Assembly (NCBI GenBank): GCA_037102815.1
Contig: BTPP01000001.1
Coordinates: forward strand, 4,861,001 to 4,925,000
Length of the DNA stretch: 64,000 nt
From: Neurospora intermedia
Lineage: Eukaryota; Ascomycota; Sordariomycetes; Sordariales; Sordariaceae
Direction of reading: 5' to 3'
Position numbers and translations under genes: made by a program. Below, one piece after another: positions 13,425-25,800 of the stretch; position 1 is the first letter of the stretch, and each line of letters begins with the position of its first letter. The notes below the pieces were generated by a model. It was given only the letters and a program-made list of their open reading frames with translations, made no database searches and had not been told where the DNA came from.

Positions 13425-14683
13425 ACAGCTAACAATATGAGCCATGAGTCGGACGGGTCGGTCGAGCCGTGTTAGAGATAGATGACCAAGCTCGTGAGAC
13501 CAACCAGATGTACAGAAAGCTGGATGAGGCCAAGGAACAAACAACACTTTTCACAGCGATGACGGGCTAGGGGTACAATGGAAGGTATATAAGTCATGCA
13601 CGTAGAGTGGGAATAGGACAGACCTTGCCCTGAGTCGAGACCGTGGTTGGCTATCAGACAGGGTTGAAGGGACTAGCACGGGACCCCATGTAGGTATATC
13701 GACTAGGAGAGGGGAGTATGTATATCCCAGAGCAGCAACCCTCGAGACTGAGAGATGCTTTAGATTTCTCATCGTAACTCCCCACATGAAGGTAAGGTAG
13801 GGTGCCTAGTTCCCTCGCAAGCTACAAGTCCCCGGGCCTGGGGCATGGGAGCAGATCCATTATCCAGGCACGAGCCTCCGAATGGTGCTTTCTCAGTAGT
13901 GAGTAGACCAGTGTTCAGTGGAGAGAAACAAGTGCTGTCGAAACGTGCGACACGAAGACGGCAGCCGAGACTCGGGCCCTCAAGGTATCATGATGAGACC
14001 GAGAGTTCCGTCGTCTAATCTCAGCGCAGGTGAAGCATGCAGGTGGATACGCGATGCTGCAGTAGTGACTTTGAGTGCAGCAGAGTATGCAGGTAAGGCC
14101 GGGGTAGAAGGGCTGGAAGGAGAAGCAAAGCAGGAGGTTATTCTGACAGGAAAAGAAACAAAAGATTCGGGGGATGACGGATTGAAGCCGCCGCTTGGAC
14201 CTTCCATGAGTCCGCCATTGGCCTCTAGCCCTGTTCATCTCCAGCACGTACTCTCTGGAGACACTCCGCTCCGAATGGCATGCAAATATTACCAGGGGTT
14301 TTCTGTTAAAAAGCATGGGGTAGCCGTCCGTCACCGTGGCACTGGCAAGGGGGGCGGACACTGTTAGCATCGATGCTTGATGATATTCGGCCTCGCTATG
14401 ACGGCGATATCGAGCCGGTTATTGCGACCGTGAGGAGCAAAGGTAGAAGTCACCTCCCGCAATCCACATTAGTTGTTAGTAGTGTATCAGCGGTTAGTAT
14501 TAGGCGTTAGGGTTAGTTCTACCACAGGAGTGAAGACAGCCGGCGAGAGCTCTCCGTATATGGTGTGGGTGTGAAATTTCCGCTCGAAAAGAAGGGTTTT
14601 CAAGCCTTCATTGTCGCGGTTCAGACGATGACTGGTGATGATGGTCGTCGCGACTTTGGCTAGAGGTACGTAGACTAATAATA

Positions 14684-14697
14684 GTAGTGTACACTAC
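14684..14697. repeat. 14-bp palindrome GTAGTGTACACTAC
   Basis: Perfect inverted repeat centred on GTAC and followed at once by ACTAGTAGTGTA. It belongs to a set of related palindromes dispersed in intergenic DNA of this window (also at 39852, 47097 and 57136). Function unknown. Confidence 0.8.
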
Positions 14698-15743
14698 ACT
14701 AGTAGTGTATATAGTACCAAGCCTCAAGCTTAGAGTCTGGGTGTCTATGTATTCAGTGCCGTTGACGACCTTGTACACATTGGCCCCACACAGCCGCAGG
14801 AACCGATTACAAAGTCGCAACAACCGGCTCGGGTGATATCACTCTCAACCGAAGGCCCCTGTCGCCCAGCCAAATGACCGCGGAGATGGCTAAATGAAGG
14901 AGGTCTGTGGACAATACGTACCTCTGGGTTGACCTCGGTTTCCACAAAGCGTGATGTTGAAGACCGGGACTTTTTCCGGCATCGTGGATGAACGAGTGCC
15001 CCATCTCGACCCCAAGACAACTGACGGGAAGAGCAAATGATAAAAGAAGCGAAAAGCGGGGAGCCGCCGTCCTGTCTGCGATTGCACGGACATTGTCGAC
15101 GCCGACTTTAGGGAGCCCGGTGATGCTGACATGGTGGATATCGCGGGCTCCATAACAATTTTGACAGACAGCAGCCCAGAAGTGGCTGAGGAAGACCCTT
15201 GGAGCTGACCTAATGGCGAAACATCAGACGAGACCAAAGCATGAACACCTCGTGGCAAGCTCGTGGCATGAAGCTCCCGACAAAGCGCGGGTTGAGTTCA
15301 TGCGAAATCAAGGCAGCGGTGGAAAGGCATGATCGAAGTGGCAACTAAATCGAAGCCGTTGAGGACGATATTACCATGCCAGGGGAAGACGGTCAAAGAG
15401 GAGGTTCTAGATGGCGACAATTCCCTCCAAGCTCGTGGGGACTGTCTCAAGGTTGATTGATGGTGGGGAGGGGAAGGGGCGCAGCTACGATGTTTGGAAG
15501 AAGAAGAAGAAGATGATGATGAATAAAACAGAAGGAAGTGTGAGCGGGAGGCATGGGAGCGAAAACGTGTAGAAACAGCGAAACAGAAATTTACCATGGT
15601 GAAACAAACAAACTGAAACCTCCTCAGCCGTTCAGCTCCAGCCCACGCAAGGCCGGAAGTGGATACGCTCGCGAGAGCTCGCTAGGTCTGTCCAATATGC
15701 ACGGTACATACATAAGTCTACGTAGTGTATGTGGAAGGACCAG

Positions 15744-15756
15744 AACCCTAACCCTA
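15744..15756. repeat. Short telomere-like motif AACCCTAACCCTA
   Basis: Two units of CCCTAA, the complement of the TTAGGG repeat found at most filamentous fungal telomeres. A single TTAGGGTTAG lies at 14507-14516. Both are too short to be old telomere ends; they may be chance or binding sites for telobox factors. Confidence 0.5.
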
Positions 15757-18700
15757 GGTACCCCATGCACCATGTCGGTTGCTCTCTGACCTAGAATAAT
15801 TGCTTTGGATTCACAGGGGCTTTCTCTCATCTGCTGCAAAGCTCAACAACATGCGGAATCTACCTATAAACACTGGTTTTGCAGGTCATTGTCATTTGCC
15901 TCCATGATTCATTGTTTAGATCAAGATGCTGTCAGCCAAATTGCTAGCGTGCACGGGCACCGACGCTTTGGCCCTCCAACCCTACAATGAAGATCATTTA
16001 GTGCAAATACAGTATGCATCTCATCACGAAGGGCCAGGTGACAAAGGAAGCTAAGGTCGAGATGCAGCCCCTCTGGGTACTTCACGTCGACCTCCTTCCA
16101 GATCTTGCACTTTGGGTTTCAATTCAATATACCCCAGATCCAACCTGAGACGCCGGCGTGAACCAGCATCATGTCGAATTGAATCTAGGGGGGTTCAAAT
16201 CTGCCACTACCCCGACATCTCTGTCAAAGCTCCCACATAGTATCTGACACATCACTGCACAGTCTCTTTCAGTTTTCTCTCTTCCGGCGGAGACTGCACC
16301 GGAACCTCAACGGCTCCGCCCCACCCCTCCCGCCACCAACCGAGGCCAACAACGGGCTGCCCAGCCGGACACGTGCACAAAACCGGTTAGTCCTTCTCAA
16401 GGGTTTGTGAATCTTCCAGGGGTCTGGTCTTAAGCGAGTTGCCGAATCTTCTTTGCTCATGCTAGTGATAGAGCACCGGAATCTAGGCCAGGCACGGACT
16501 GATGAACCACCAGCGCCGCCTTCCGAGCATCCTCTCTCATTGTTTGTATTTCTAGTGTACGCGGAGATCGGCTCACAAGTGAAGGTCTGCCGAGGTCATC
16601 ACTACATAGCATCGCTCCCAATTCAGAACCGTGCGCAATAACCATCAACTGTTACGGCAGGGCTATCGTTGACAGTGAATTATACTGCAGCCCCTCGACT
16701 GCTACATACCTATTCCACGAGCAAAACTCGGCTCGGATATCACCCCGTTCATGACCTCTCCAAGACCCTAAAGGTTCCACGTTGCATCAATTGTCAAGGC
16801 CACAGACCGTCTGCTCGGCGCCTTTAGTCATATGAGTCCGGACAGGCGGCTTTCCGGTCTCGCCTTTGATGCATCCCCTGCTGCCCCTTTCGCCGTTGAA
16901 TAGGTGCTAACTGCAGCGATTCTTTCCTACCTTAGCACTGCCGACAGACCAGAGTGCATATTGTCCATACCAAATTGCTTAATTCAAATTATCGGTGGTA
17001 TACTTTGTAAAGATTATGCGGGTTCATGTTTATCATTCTTGCAAATACGCCAGACCACCTGATCCCTGAGGCCACCGAATATACAGTCTCCCAGTAACAG
17101 GAAGCCGTGGAGGACAGAAAGGTTGAACAGGCAATGTCATCGTCCACATGACATTCCTCTACATCCAATACATCACCAGGAATGCGCGGACTCAAACTGT
17201 TGTTTCATCGAAATGCAAGTCTGGTTCGCTGGATCCAAATACAGCATCGTCCAGTGTAGCTTTCAATGTGACGAGTACCGAATACTCTCAATCTAGAAAT
17301 ACGATGTCGATCTCTTTGCGGCTTAAAACCAAATTTACCTGCGGTTTTAGCGAAAAGGTATCAACTGCCGGTTAGACGGGAGGATGAACGTGACCACACC
17401 TTTGCGGAGACCGAAGCGCTATGATGCGGACACTTTCCGCGGCTGGGAACACTTCAAGATTAAGGTAATGAGCCGGGCAGGCTATGCTGCTCTCCGTATC
17501 AACAAGAGAGAGTCATGTAGGCTTGACAGGTTCCGGATAGCCCCAAGACTCGACAACTAGTAGCCAGCAACACCGACATCGGTCTGCGAGTTCATCACCT
17601 ACACTAGATTTGCCCATATCACATCTGAGGTATGGCCGCATCTGATCACGCCACAATGATACCGGAAACTAGCCTTTGCTCGCCTATGCTATGAGGATGC
17701 AGCAACAAGGGGGGAGGGGTGTGTGATGATATAGGGAATACCGGTATATATTAATGGTGTTATCACCTGCAGGTCCCGAATTCAGAACTTCCTCCTTCCT
17801 GGTTGATACCACCTCCTATCTGCACTTCCCACGAGCTGTTTCGTTTCGTAGCCTGGATCACTATGTCCAAGCTTGACGGCCTACAGCAATATTTGCGCAG
17901 CGAGTAACAAAACGGCATTGCCCGGAAACATACTATCGCGATCCTGGTTGGTATGTCGGCGATTCATCATGGGCAGGTAAGTCCATTTGGCCTTACCGGA
18001 GCCTATATGAAAAAAAAGAAAAAACAAAGAAGAAAAAAAAAATAGGTCCGGGTTCCTTTTAGCGGAATGGAAACATCTTGGGCTGCAGAAACAAACATCA
18101 CTGGGACGTTTAACCATCCTACCGGATCATACAAACGGTCTGATGATGCGGGGTGTGAAACATGGGATCCTGCAATGCTTACCTGACGTACTTCGACCTT
18201 CCACTTTCGCCGTGAGGGCACACTTGTCAAGTTGAGTAAAACCGATGGATGGGCTGGATCCTATAACTGCCATCGAGTCCACATTTTTGGTTCGTCGGAG
18301 GACGAACACGAAAGGAGTCGGGCCTGCTGTGGCTGCTCTTCTATTCTGGACCACAAAATCCTTCCATACGTCTATACATGAGAACACCGTGGGTATACTT
18401 GATGATTGACAGTGAAGGCGCAAAGGTGAGTTGCCCTGACGGTGGTTGATTGGTGCTAAAGTCCATCAGATGGGCGGTCGGGTGTAAGTCGAGCTTCTCC
18501 CAGTTGAGTGGAGCGAAAGACGTCGGTTGTTCGCTCTAGATGGTGCAAGCAAGGAGCTGAGGTGGTCAAAGCTCGAGCTATAGCACTATGGCGATAGGAA
18601 ATGTGTTCGTCTCCGCACTGACATAGAGGTAGCTGCCCTATTATCCTATCGGCTGATGCCATTCCACACCTTACGACCAAGAAGGAAGGCGTGAAGGAAG

Positions 18701-18814
18701 GTGAGGGTAAGAGCGGTTCTGTGTGATAAAATATGTCCGAATTGAGAGCTGAGATTACCAGGTAGTACCACGGCTGGTGCACAATACGTAACGGGAATAA
18801 TTGCAACAAAAAAA

Positions 18815-21120
18815 TTGGTCAGAGTCCCCGAGGCAGTCTTGATGTGGGGTAGAGGTTTTCTTCAAAGGGCCAGGTTTGCTCAACTGTCACCATCCTCGTC
18901 GTCATCACGATCATTGCTATCAGCAGCATCAGCAGCGCCCCCCAACTCCCTCTACTCTCAGTATCAGCGTGGCCGTTGGTTTGGATGTAGCACCGAAAAA
19001 ATGGCTCCCGTTCGCGACCCCAACACCCTGTCCAACTATGATGCTTGGAGGACTCGTCACACCACGGCCAACCTCAAGATCGACTTCACAGCCAAGTGTC
19101 TACGCGGCTCCGTTATCCTCGAGCTCGAGTCTCAGACGGACAAGGCCAGCAAGGAGATCATTCTTGACTCCAGCTATGTTACCGTGAACTCCATCAAGCT
19201 CAACTCGGCCCCCTCGTCATGGGAGACCAAGGCCCGCACCGAACCGAACGGTTCCCCCGTCCACATTGCCGTCCCCGAGGGTGCCGCCAAGGGCGAGGTC
19301 GTCAACGTTGAGATTGAGCTTGCCACCACGGATAAGTGCACTGCCCTGCAGTGGCTCACCCCGGCTCAGACCAGCGACAAGGCGGCCCCCTTCATGTTCA
19401 GCCAGTGCCAGGCCATCCACGCCCGCTCGCTCTTCCCCTGCCAGGACACTCCAGACGTCAAAAGCACCTACGACTTCAACATCACCAGTCCCTACGTTGT
19501 TGTAGCCAGTGGTGTGCCCGTGCCTGATGAGACCAAGGATTTGGGCGAGGAGAAGCTGTACAAGTTCCAACAAAAGGTGCCCATCCCGTCCTATCTGTTC
19601 GCCCTCTCGTCTGGAGAGATTGCCAGCGCCCCTGTTGGCAAGCGCTCTTGTGTTTGCACCGGCCCCAACGAGCTGAAGGCGTCTCAATGGGAGCTAGAGG
19701 GTGATATGGACAAGTTCCTGGAGGCTGCAGAGAAGATTGTGTTTCCCTACAGGTGGGGCGAGTACAATGTTCTCGTCCTGCCCCCTAGCTTCCCTTATGG
19801 AGGTGAGTGCAAAAAAGCGAGATAACGAGAATAAAGATATGATGTGAACGCTGACAATGTGCCTCCTCCCATAGGCATGGAGAACCCCATCTTCACCTTT
19901 GCTACCCCTACCATCATCAGTGGCGACAAGCAAAACATTGACGTTATTGCCCACGAGCTCGCGCACAGCTGGAGTGGAAACCTGGTCACCAGTTGCAGCT
20001 GGGAGCACTTGTAAGTTGCAGGTCGTTGATCAATTTAATCACCGGTAACTGCTAACATCTGGCTAGCTGGTTGAATGAAGGATGGACCATGTATCTCGAG
20101 CGCCGTATTCTTGCCTCCATTCATGGCGGCGATGCCCACTTTGACTTTTCGGCCATCAGGGGCTGGAAGGCGCTTGGTAAGAATTAATGACACAGCCCAG
20201 AAACCCATCCCCTTTCCTCTCTCCCTCCTTAAGTAGGAGGTCCCTACTAACAAATGTCTTACAGAGGAGGCCATCAAGGAGTACGGAGAGGATCACGAGT
20301 TCACAAAGCTCTGCATCAGCCACAAGGGTATCGACCCCGATGATGCCTTCAGCACGGTTCCCTACGAGAAGGGTTTCCACTTCGTCTGGAGTCTCGACCG
20401 TCTCGTTGGAAGAGAGAACTTTGACAAGTTCATCCCATACTATTTTGGCAAGTGGTCCAACAAGTCGCTTGACTCGTACGAGTTCAAGGACACCTTCCTC
20501 GAGTTCTTCAGCGCCCCCGAGTACTCTGATCTCAAGGACAAGATTGCTTCGATCGATTGGGAGGGTCGCTTCCACAGCACCGGCCTTCCCCCCAAACCCG
20601 AGTTCGACACCTCCCTTGCGGACGTGTGCTACGAGCTGGCTGAAAAGTGGAAGAGCAAGGACTTCACCCCTAGCCCGTCTGACGTTGCGTCGTGGACTGG
20701 TAACCAGGTGTTGGTCTTCCTTAACGCTGTGCAGGACTTTGAGGAGCCGTTGACGGTTGAGCAATCGGTAAGTTTCAGGTGTCTACCTCTCTACTTCCAG
20801 TCAGCAGTACGCTAATACCACCACAGCAAGCGCTTGGCAAGGCCTACGGCCTCTCTGAATCCAAGAACGCCGAGCTTAAGGCCGCTTACTATCACATTGC
20901 GATGCGCTCCAAGGACGCCAGCGCCTACCAGGGCGTCGCTGACCTTTTGGGAGAGGTTGGTCGGATGAAGTTCGTCCGCCCTCTCTTCCGTGGTCTCAAC
21001 AAGGTCGATCGGGAGCTTGCGCTCAAGACTTTTGAGAAGAACCGCGAGTTCTACCACCCTATTTGCAGGCAGATGGTTGAGAAGGATTTGGGCGTTTCTG
21101 AGGCTGGCAACTCGTCTTAG
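18815..21120 (+). CDS. Leukotriene A4 hydrolase-type M1 aminopeptidase
   Basis: Zinc metallopeptidase of family M1. Fungal members cleave N-terminal residues of small peptides and have weak epoxide hydrolase activity. Exons are 18815-19802, 19875-20010, 20067-20176, 20265-20767 and 20827-21120, all with GT-AG introns. Starting at the internal ATG 19001 (MAPVRDPNT) gives 614 residues, the family's usual length; in those numbers GMENP is at 268-272, HELAH at 294-298 and the third zinc ligand E317 in WLNEGW. The C-terminal helical domain ends [17 protein letters not shown]. Starting at 18815 adds 62 residues rich in Arg, Ser and Ala with almost no acidic residues, which resembles a mitochondrial presequence, so two products (organelle and cytosol) are possible. 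The span given is the longer form; the shorter one is the safer core. Homologues in Neurospora and Chaetomium begin near the internal Met as far as I recall. Confidence 0.93.
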
Positions 21121-22823
21121 ACGGTTATCCATGGGAGGAAGTTAGTGACCACTGGGTAGCTCAGGGTATGCCAACCTGAGCTATTAGTGTTTAGGATAAA
21201 TCCGAAATGGTTGATGATATGATTGATGTGACATAAGAAGCTGTTTGTTGCACACCTACCTAGCTGGAGACTTTCGTGTGGGTCAAGTACATACCTCTAC
21301 TTACATCAATTGAGGAATTAGGAGTGGATATGGGCAAGTACAAGACCGCCAACATCTGTTTCCGTCTGAAACAGCCTGATAGCTTGGCCTTGTTGGACAT
21401 TAGGACGGAAGTTGGTGTTTAGTCAAGTTGTGATGTTGTCAGACACGACGAGAAGTGCCGACCAATGGGTGACGGAGCGATCCGCTACCAGAATCATTTA
21501 GCACAGGGCATGCACGAGCACAGCGGGCATCTCCTGGTTCGTTACGGGCAGGGCAGTGGTGGACTCTCCACTGCTGCGCGCCTCCACAGGGGCAGCGGGC
21601 TTTCCTTCCAGTCCCCGCCATCACGTTCATAGATTGTACCGACCTACCTAAGTACACATCAGTCCTGGTAAGTTCGTTAGCTTGGTATCTACAAACAGGG
21701 GTTTTAAGCAGGGGAGACGGGGAATGTAACAGCCCGCTGTAAGTACACCATTAATGCCCTGTGAATACCGATTATAGAGGGTGTATTGGGTAATTCTAGT
21801 GGTTCCAGTTAGAATTCGAGGGTTTGTGTGTGGGTGGTTGAATCCCTTGCGATTCCTTCTGTTACCCCCTTGTAAGAATATGTGGGGCGAGTAAGAGACT
21901 AACAAACTTTCCAGGACTGCCCGATGTGTAGAGGCAACGGCATGCTGCGGGGCTGCAGGCGCTAAAAGGACCCGGGCCTCAACGGGCGGGATCGACTCGG
22001 GGCGGGCAACAGCTGGAAGGGAACCTAACCCGGCAAGCTGAGCCAAGGTAAAGCCGGGAACCACCAACAACTACACACAAGCCAACCTGTCAGAGCCCAC
22101 CAAGCACGGGCAGGCATCGTTCGCTCAGTCCCTTTCCTTTGGCCAGACAAACCACGTCCTGTTGATCGATCCTTTTGACTTTTTGTTACTTACAACGAAG
22201 TCGACCATTTCCCGAACATTGCCTGTTGTGTGACACAAGACGCCGGCTTTGCAGCTTCCGGGCTGCGGTCGTTGAACGACTGAGCGACCTGAACTCGCAG
22301 ACCTACCTAGCTAGCATCTCCCTTTTGCGACAGTGTCGGCAGCTGCCACAACAACGGCGACCATCTCAGACTCTTCACGCGCTCTTCACCCTCCCACGGC
22401 CCCATACATATATCTCCAGTCGTTTTCCCCCGTGCGCCGTCACCCGCCCACCTGCAGCGATTACCGTCGGCCAGGCGACAGCAGGCGACCGTGGGTGGGG
22501 TAAAACAACATAATACGCCAGCGAGCCACCAGCATCTCGACTACCTATCTCTCCTAGAAACCGAGCTGGCCGCAACCCTTCCGCAGAATACCCACGGCGC
22601 ATGGTAGAATGAGTGGCGTTGTCGTGCGGTTGGATCTGGAAAACAAATGTTGGGACGTTCGGAAGCTGTGATTGCGTCCGGTTAAGTTCGACTGTTTAGA
22701 CACGCCCAATCCAGAGGAGTCGCGGACGGTTTCGACAGCGCCTTGGTCACTCGTGTGGTCAGCCGATACATATATACAGCACTGCGACACGGCGCGATAC
22801 CGTTAGAGCTATCTCGCGCCACC
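21121..22823. other. Intergenic region between the peptidase and kinesin genes
   Basis: It holds the 3' region of the peptidase gene, including a 9-bp hairpin at 21157-21183, and the promoter and leader of the kinesin gene. No further coding frame is supported. Confidence 0.6.
21157..21183 (+). other. Perfect 9-bp hairpin in the peptidase 3' region
   Basis: TAGCTCAGG at 21157-21165 pairs with CCTGAGCTA at 21175-21183 around a 9-base loop, 37 bases after the stop codon. It lies where the mRNA 3' untranslated region should be and could affect stability or 3' end formation; chance is not excluded. The left arm looks like a tRNA A box, but no B box follows. Confidence 0.5.
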
Positions 22824-25800
22824 ATGGCTCCAGGCATGGCCCCCATGGGGGGTGGAGGAAACATCAAGGTCGTGGTCAGATGCCGTCCCTTCAATGCAAG
22901 AGGTGAGTGAGTTTATATGCCCGAAAGCTTTGTTGCCGGCGCCGAAGAGCGAAACCCTCAAAGAGAAGGGAAAACCATGGAACGCGCTCGTCCCTACGTC
23001 ATGCGGACAGACACTGATGATGCAACTACCCGATTCCAGAACACGACCGCGGCGCACAATGTATCGTCGAGATGAGAGACAACCAGACGGTTCTCACCAC
23101 TCCGCCTGATGCTGTAGTCAAGGGTGGTAAAGACCAAGGCCAAAAAATCTTTGCTTTCGACAGGTCGTACTGGTCCTTCGACAAGAACGCGCCCAACTAC
23201 GCCGGACAAGATCAGCTACACGAGGACCTGGGCAAACCGCTGCTCGACAATGCCTTCCAGGGCTACAACAACTGTATCTTTGCCTACGGTCAAACCGGTT
23301 CCGGCAAGTCCTACTCGATGATGGGATACGGCAAGGATGCCGGTATCATCCCCATGATTTGCCAGGATATGTTCAAGCGGATAAACGACATGCAACAAGA
23401 CAAAAATCTGCGCTGTACGGTGGAAGTCTCCTACCTCGAAATTTACAACGAACGTGTACGCGATCTGCTCAACCCGGCGAACAAGGGCAATCTCAAGGTC
23501 CGAGAACATCCGTCAACGGGCCCTTACGTTGAAGACTTGGCGAAGCTTGTCGTGGGAAGTTTCCAAGAGATCGAACACTTGATGGACGAGGGAAACAAGG
23601 CTAGAACGGTTGCGGCCACCAACATGAACGAAACCTCCAGTAGAAGTCACGCTGTATTTACCCTCATGTTGACCCAAAAACGGTTTGATCCCGAAACGAA
23701 AATGGAAATGGAAAAGGCAGCCAAGATCAGCCTGGTGGATTTGGCAGGTTCGGAAAGAGCAACGTCTACTGGAGCCACCGGCGCCCGTCTCAAAGAAGGT
23801 GCCGAAATCAACCGGTCCTTGTCGACGCTTGGGCGCGTCATCGCAGCCCTAGCAGACCTGTCCACCGGGAAAAAGAAGAAAGGATCCGCGGCCGGCCAGG
23901 TACCATATCGTGACAGTGTCCTCACCTGGTTGTTGAAGGATTCGTTAGGCGGTAACAGTATGACGGCCATGATAGCGGCCATCAGTCCAGCCGATATCAA
24001 CTACGACGAGACGCTTAGTACACTCCGTTATGCTGATTCGGCCAAGAGAATCAAGAACCACGCTGTTGTCAATGAGGACGCCAATGCCCGCATGATCCGC
24101 GAACTGAAGGAAGAATTGGCTCAACTAAGAAGCAAATTGGGCAATGGCGGAGTTGTCGGTGACACTCATGTGCCGGGAGAGGAGGTTTACGCAGAGGGAA
24201 CGCCATTGGAGAAGCAGATTGTCAGCATCACAACGCCGGACGGCACCGTCAAGAAGGTGTCCAAGGCCGAAATTGCAGAGCAGTTGAATCAGTCCGAGAA
24301 GCTTCTGCAGGATCTGAACCAGACCTGGGAGCAGAAGCTGCAAAAAACCGAAGAAATCCACAAGGAACGTGAAGCTGCGCTGGAAGAACTGGGCATCAGC
24401 ATCGAAAAGGGCTTTATCGGCATGTCGACTCCCAAGAAGATGCCCCATTTGGTCAATCTTTCGGACGATCCGCTATTAGCAGAGTGCTTGGTGTATAACC
24501 TGAAACCAGGCTCAACAAGTGTTGGCAACGTTGAGTCAAACGCGGAACACCAAGCAAATATTCGCCTCAATGGGTCGCGGATCCTCCACGAACACTGTGT
24601 CTTTGAGAATGCGGCTGATGGAACAGTGACTGTTATCCCAAAGGAGGGCGCAGCTGTCATGGTGAACGGCAAACGAGTGACGGAGCCGACACGATTACAC
24701 TCTGGATACCGCATCATACTGGGCGACTTCCATATTTTCAGATTCAACCATCCTCTTGAAGCGAAAGCCGAACGAGCAGAGCGCGCCGAGCAACAAAGCC
24801 TACTGAGGCAATCCCTCACCGCAAATCAATTGCAGGCCTTGGAGAAATCACCAAGCCTGAGTCCCAGCCACAACCATCAGCAAAGCCTTAGCACGGCAGT
24901 GTCTGAAGGCGACAGCAGCCGTCCAGATTCACCCGCGCCGTTTTCAAGAAACACAAAAGAGTCAGATTGGTCCTTTGCGCGAAGGGAAGCGGCAGGGGCC
25001 ATCCTTGGAACAGACCAAAACTTTGCCAAACTGACAGATGAAGAACTGAATGCGCTTTTTGAGGATGTCCAGCGAGCACGAGCTGAGAGAGTGAATGTTC
25101 GTGAAGGGGATGAAGATATAGAGTCCATGGCGTCGTATCCGACAAGAGAAAAGTACTTGTCGACCGGCACTCTCGACAACTTCTCTCTGGACACCGCTTT
25201 AACCATGCCATCGACGCCCAAACAAGGAGAGACGGAGGAGAAGCTGGGTCAAATTCGAGACGCGATGCAGAGCCAACTCGACAAGCAGAAGGAGGAGTAC
25301 AAGGACCAGCTGAAGACGGCTGAGGCAGCGAACGTGGAGGTGGAGGAGATCAAGAAGGAGAAGGCGAGAATGGAGGAAACGCTGATGCAGCTCAAGGTCG
25401 ACATGCAGAAACAGCTGGAGATGCAGAGACGTCAGTTCGAGGACAAGATCGAGAAGTTGGATCCGCTCAAGCGGCCGAAAGCCAACCCGAAGCTCTCTGC
25501 AGACGAGATTGAGCGTGCGAAGGCGGTGGTTAAGAAATGGAGGAGTCGACGCTACGTCCTCATGGCCGAGGCGGTACTGCAACATGCTGCCACCCTCAAG
25601 GAGGCACAAGTCATGAGTCATGAGCTTAATGAGAGCGTCGTCTTCCAATTTACGATTGTAGACGTCGGCCACCTTCTTTGCTCATCGTACGACATGGTGC
25701 TTAATGGGCTGACTGGTGAAGGAGACGATATTGCTCTCGAAACAGCACTGAAGCCGTGCGTCGGCATTCGCGTCATTGACTACAAGCACAGCGTTGTCCA

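Larger units (their letters stand above)
13425..18814. other. 5.4-kb intergenic region between divergent genes
   Basis: It separates the starts of the Uds1 gene (-) and the M1 peptidase gene (+). Many short frames exist on both strands, none with a family match. The overlapping plus and minus frames at 13915-14370 have no recognisable content. The region holds a 14-bp palindrome (14684-14697) and two telomere-like motifs (14507-14516, 15744-15756). An A-rich run lies at 18008-18045. Nothing else is supported. Confidence 0.55.

Noticed and set aside
13915-14370. Overlapping open frames of about 150 codons on both strands
   Set aside because: Mirror frames without any family match; typical of chance open frames in GC-balanced DNA.
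16188-16215. GGGTTCAAATCTGCC, like a tRNA B box
   Set aside because: No A box at the right distance upstream and no acceptor stem.
21150-21185. GGTAGCTCAGG, like a tRNA A box
   Set aside because: No B box follows; it is the left arm of a hairpin.
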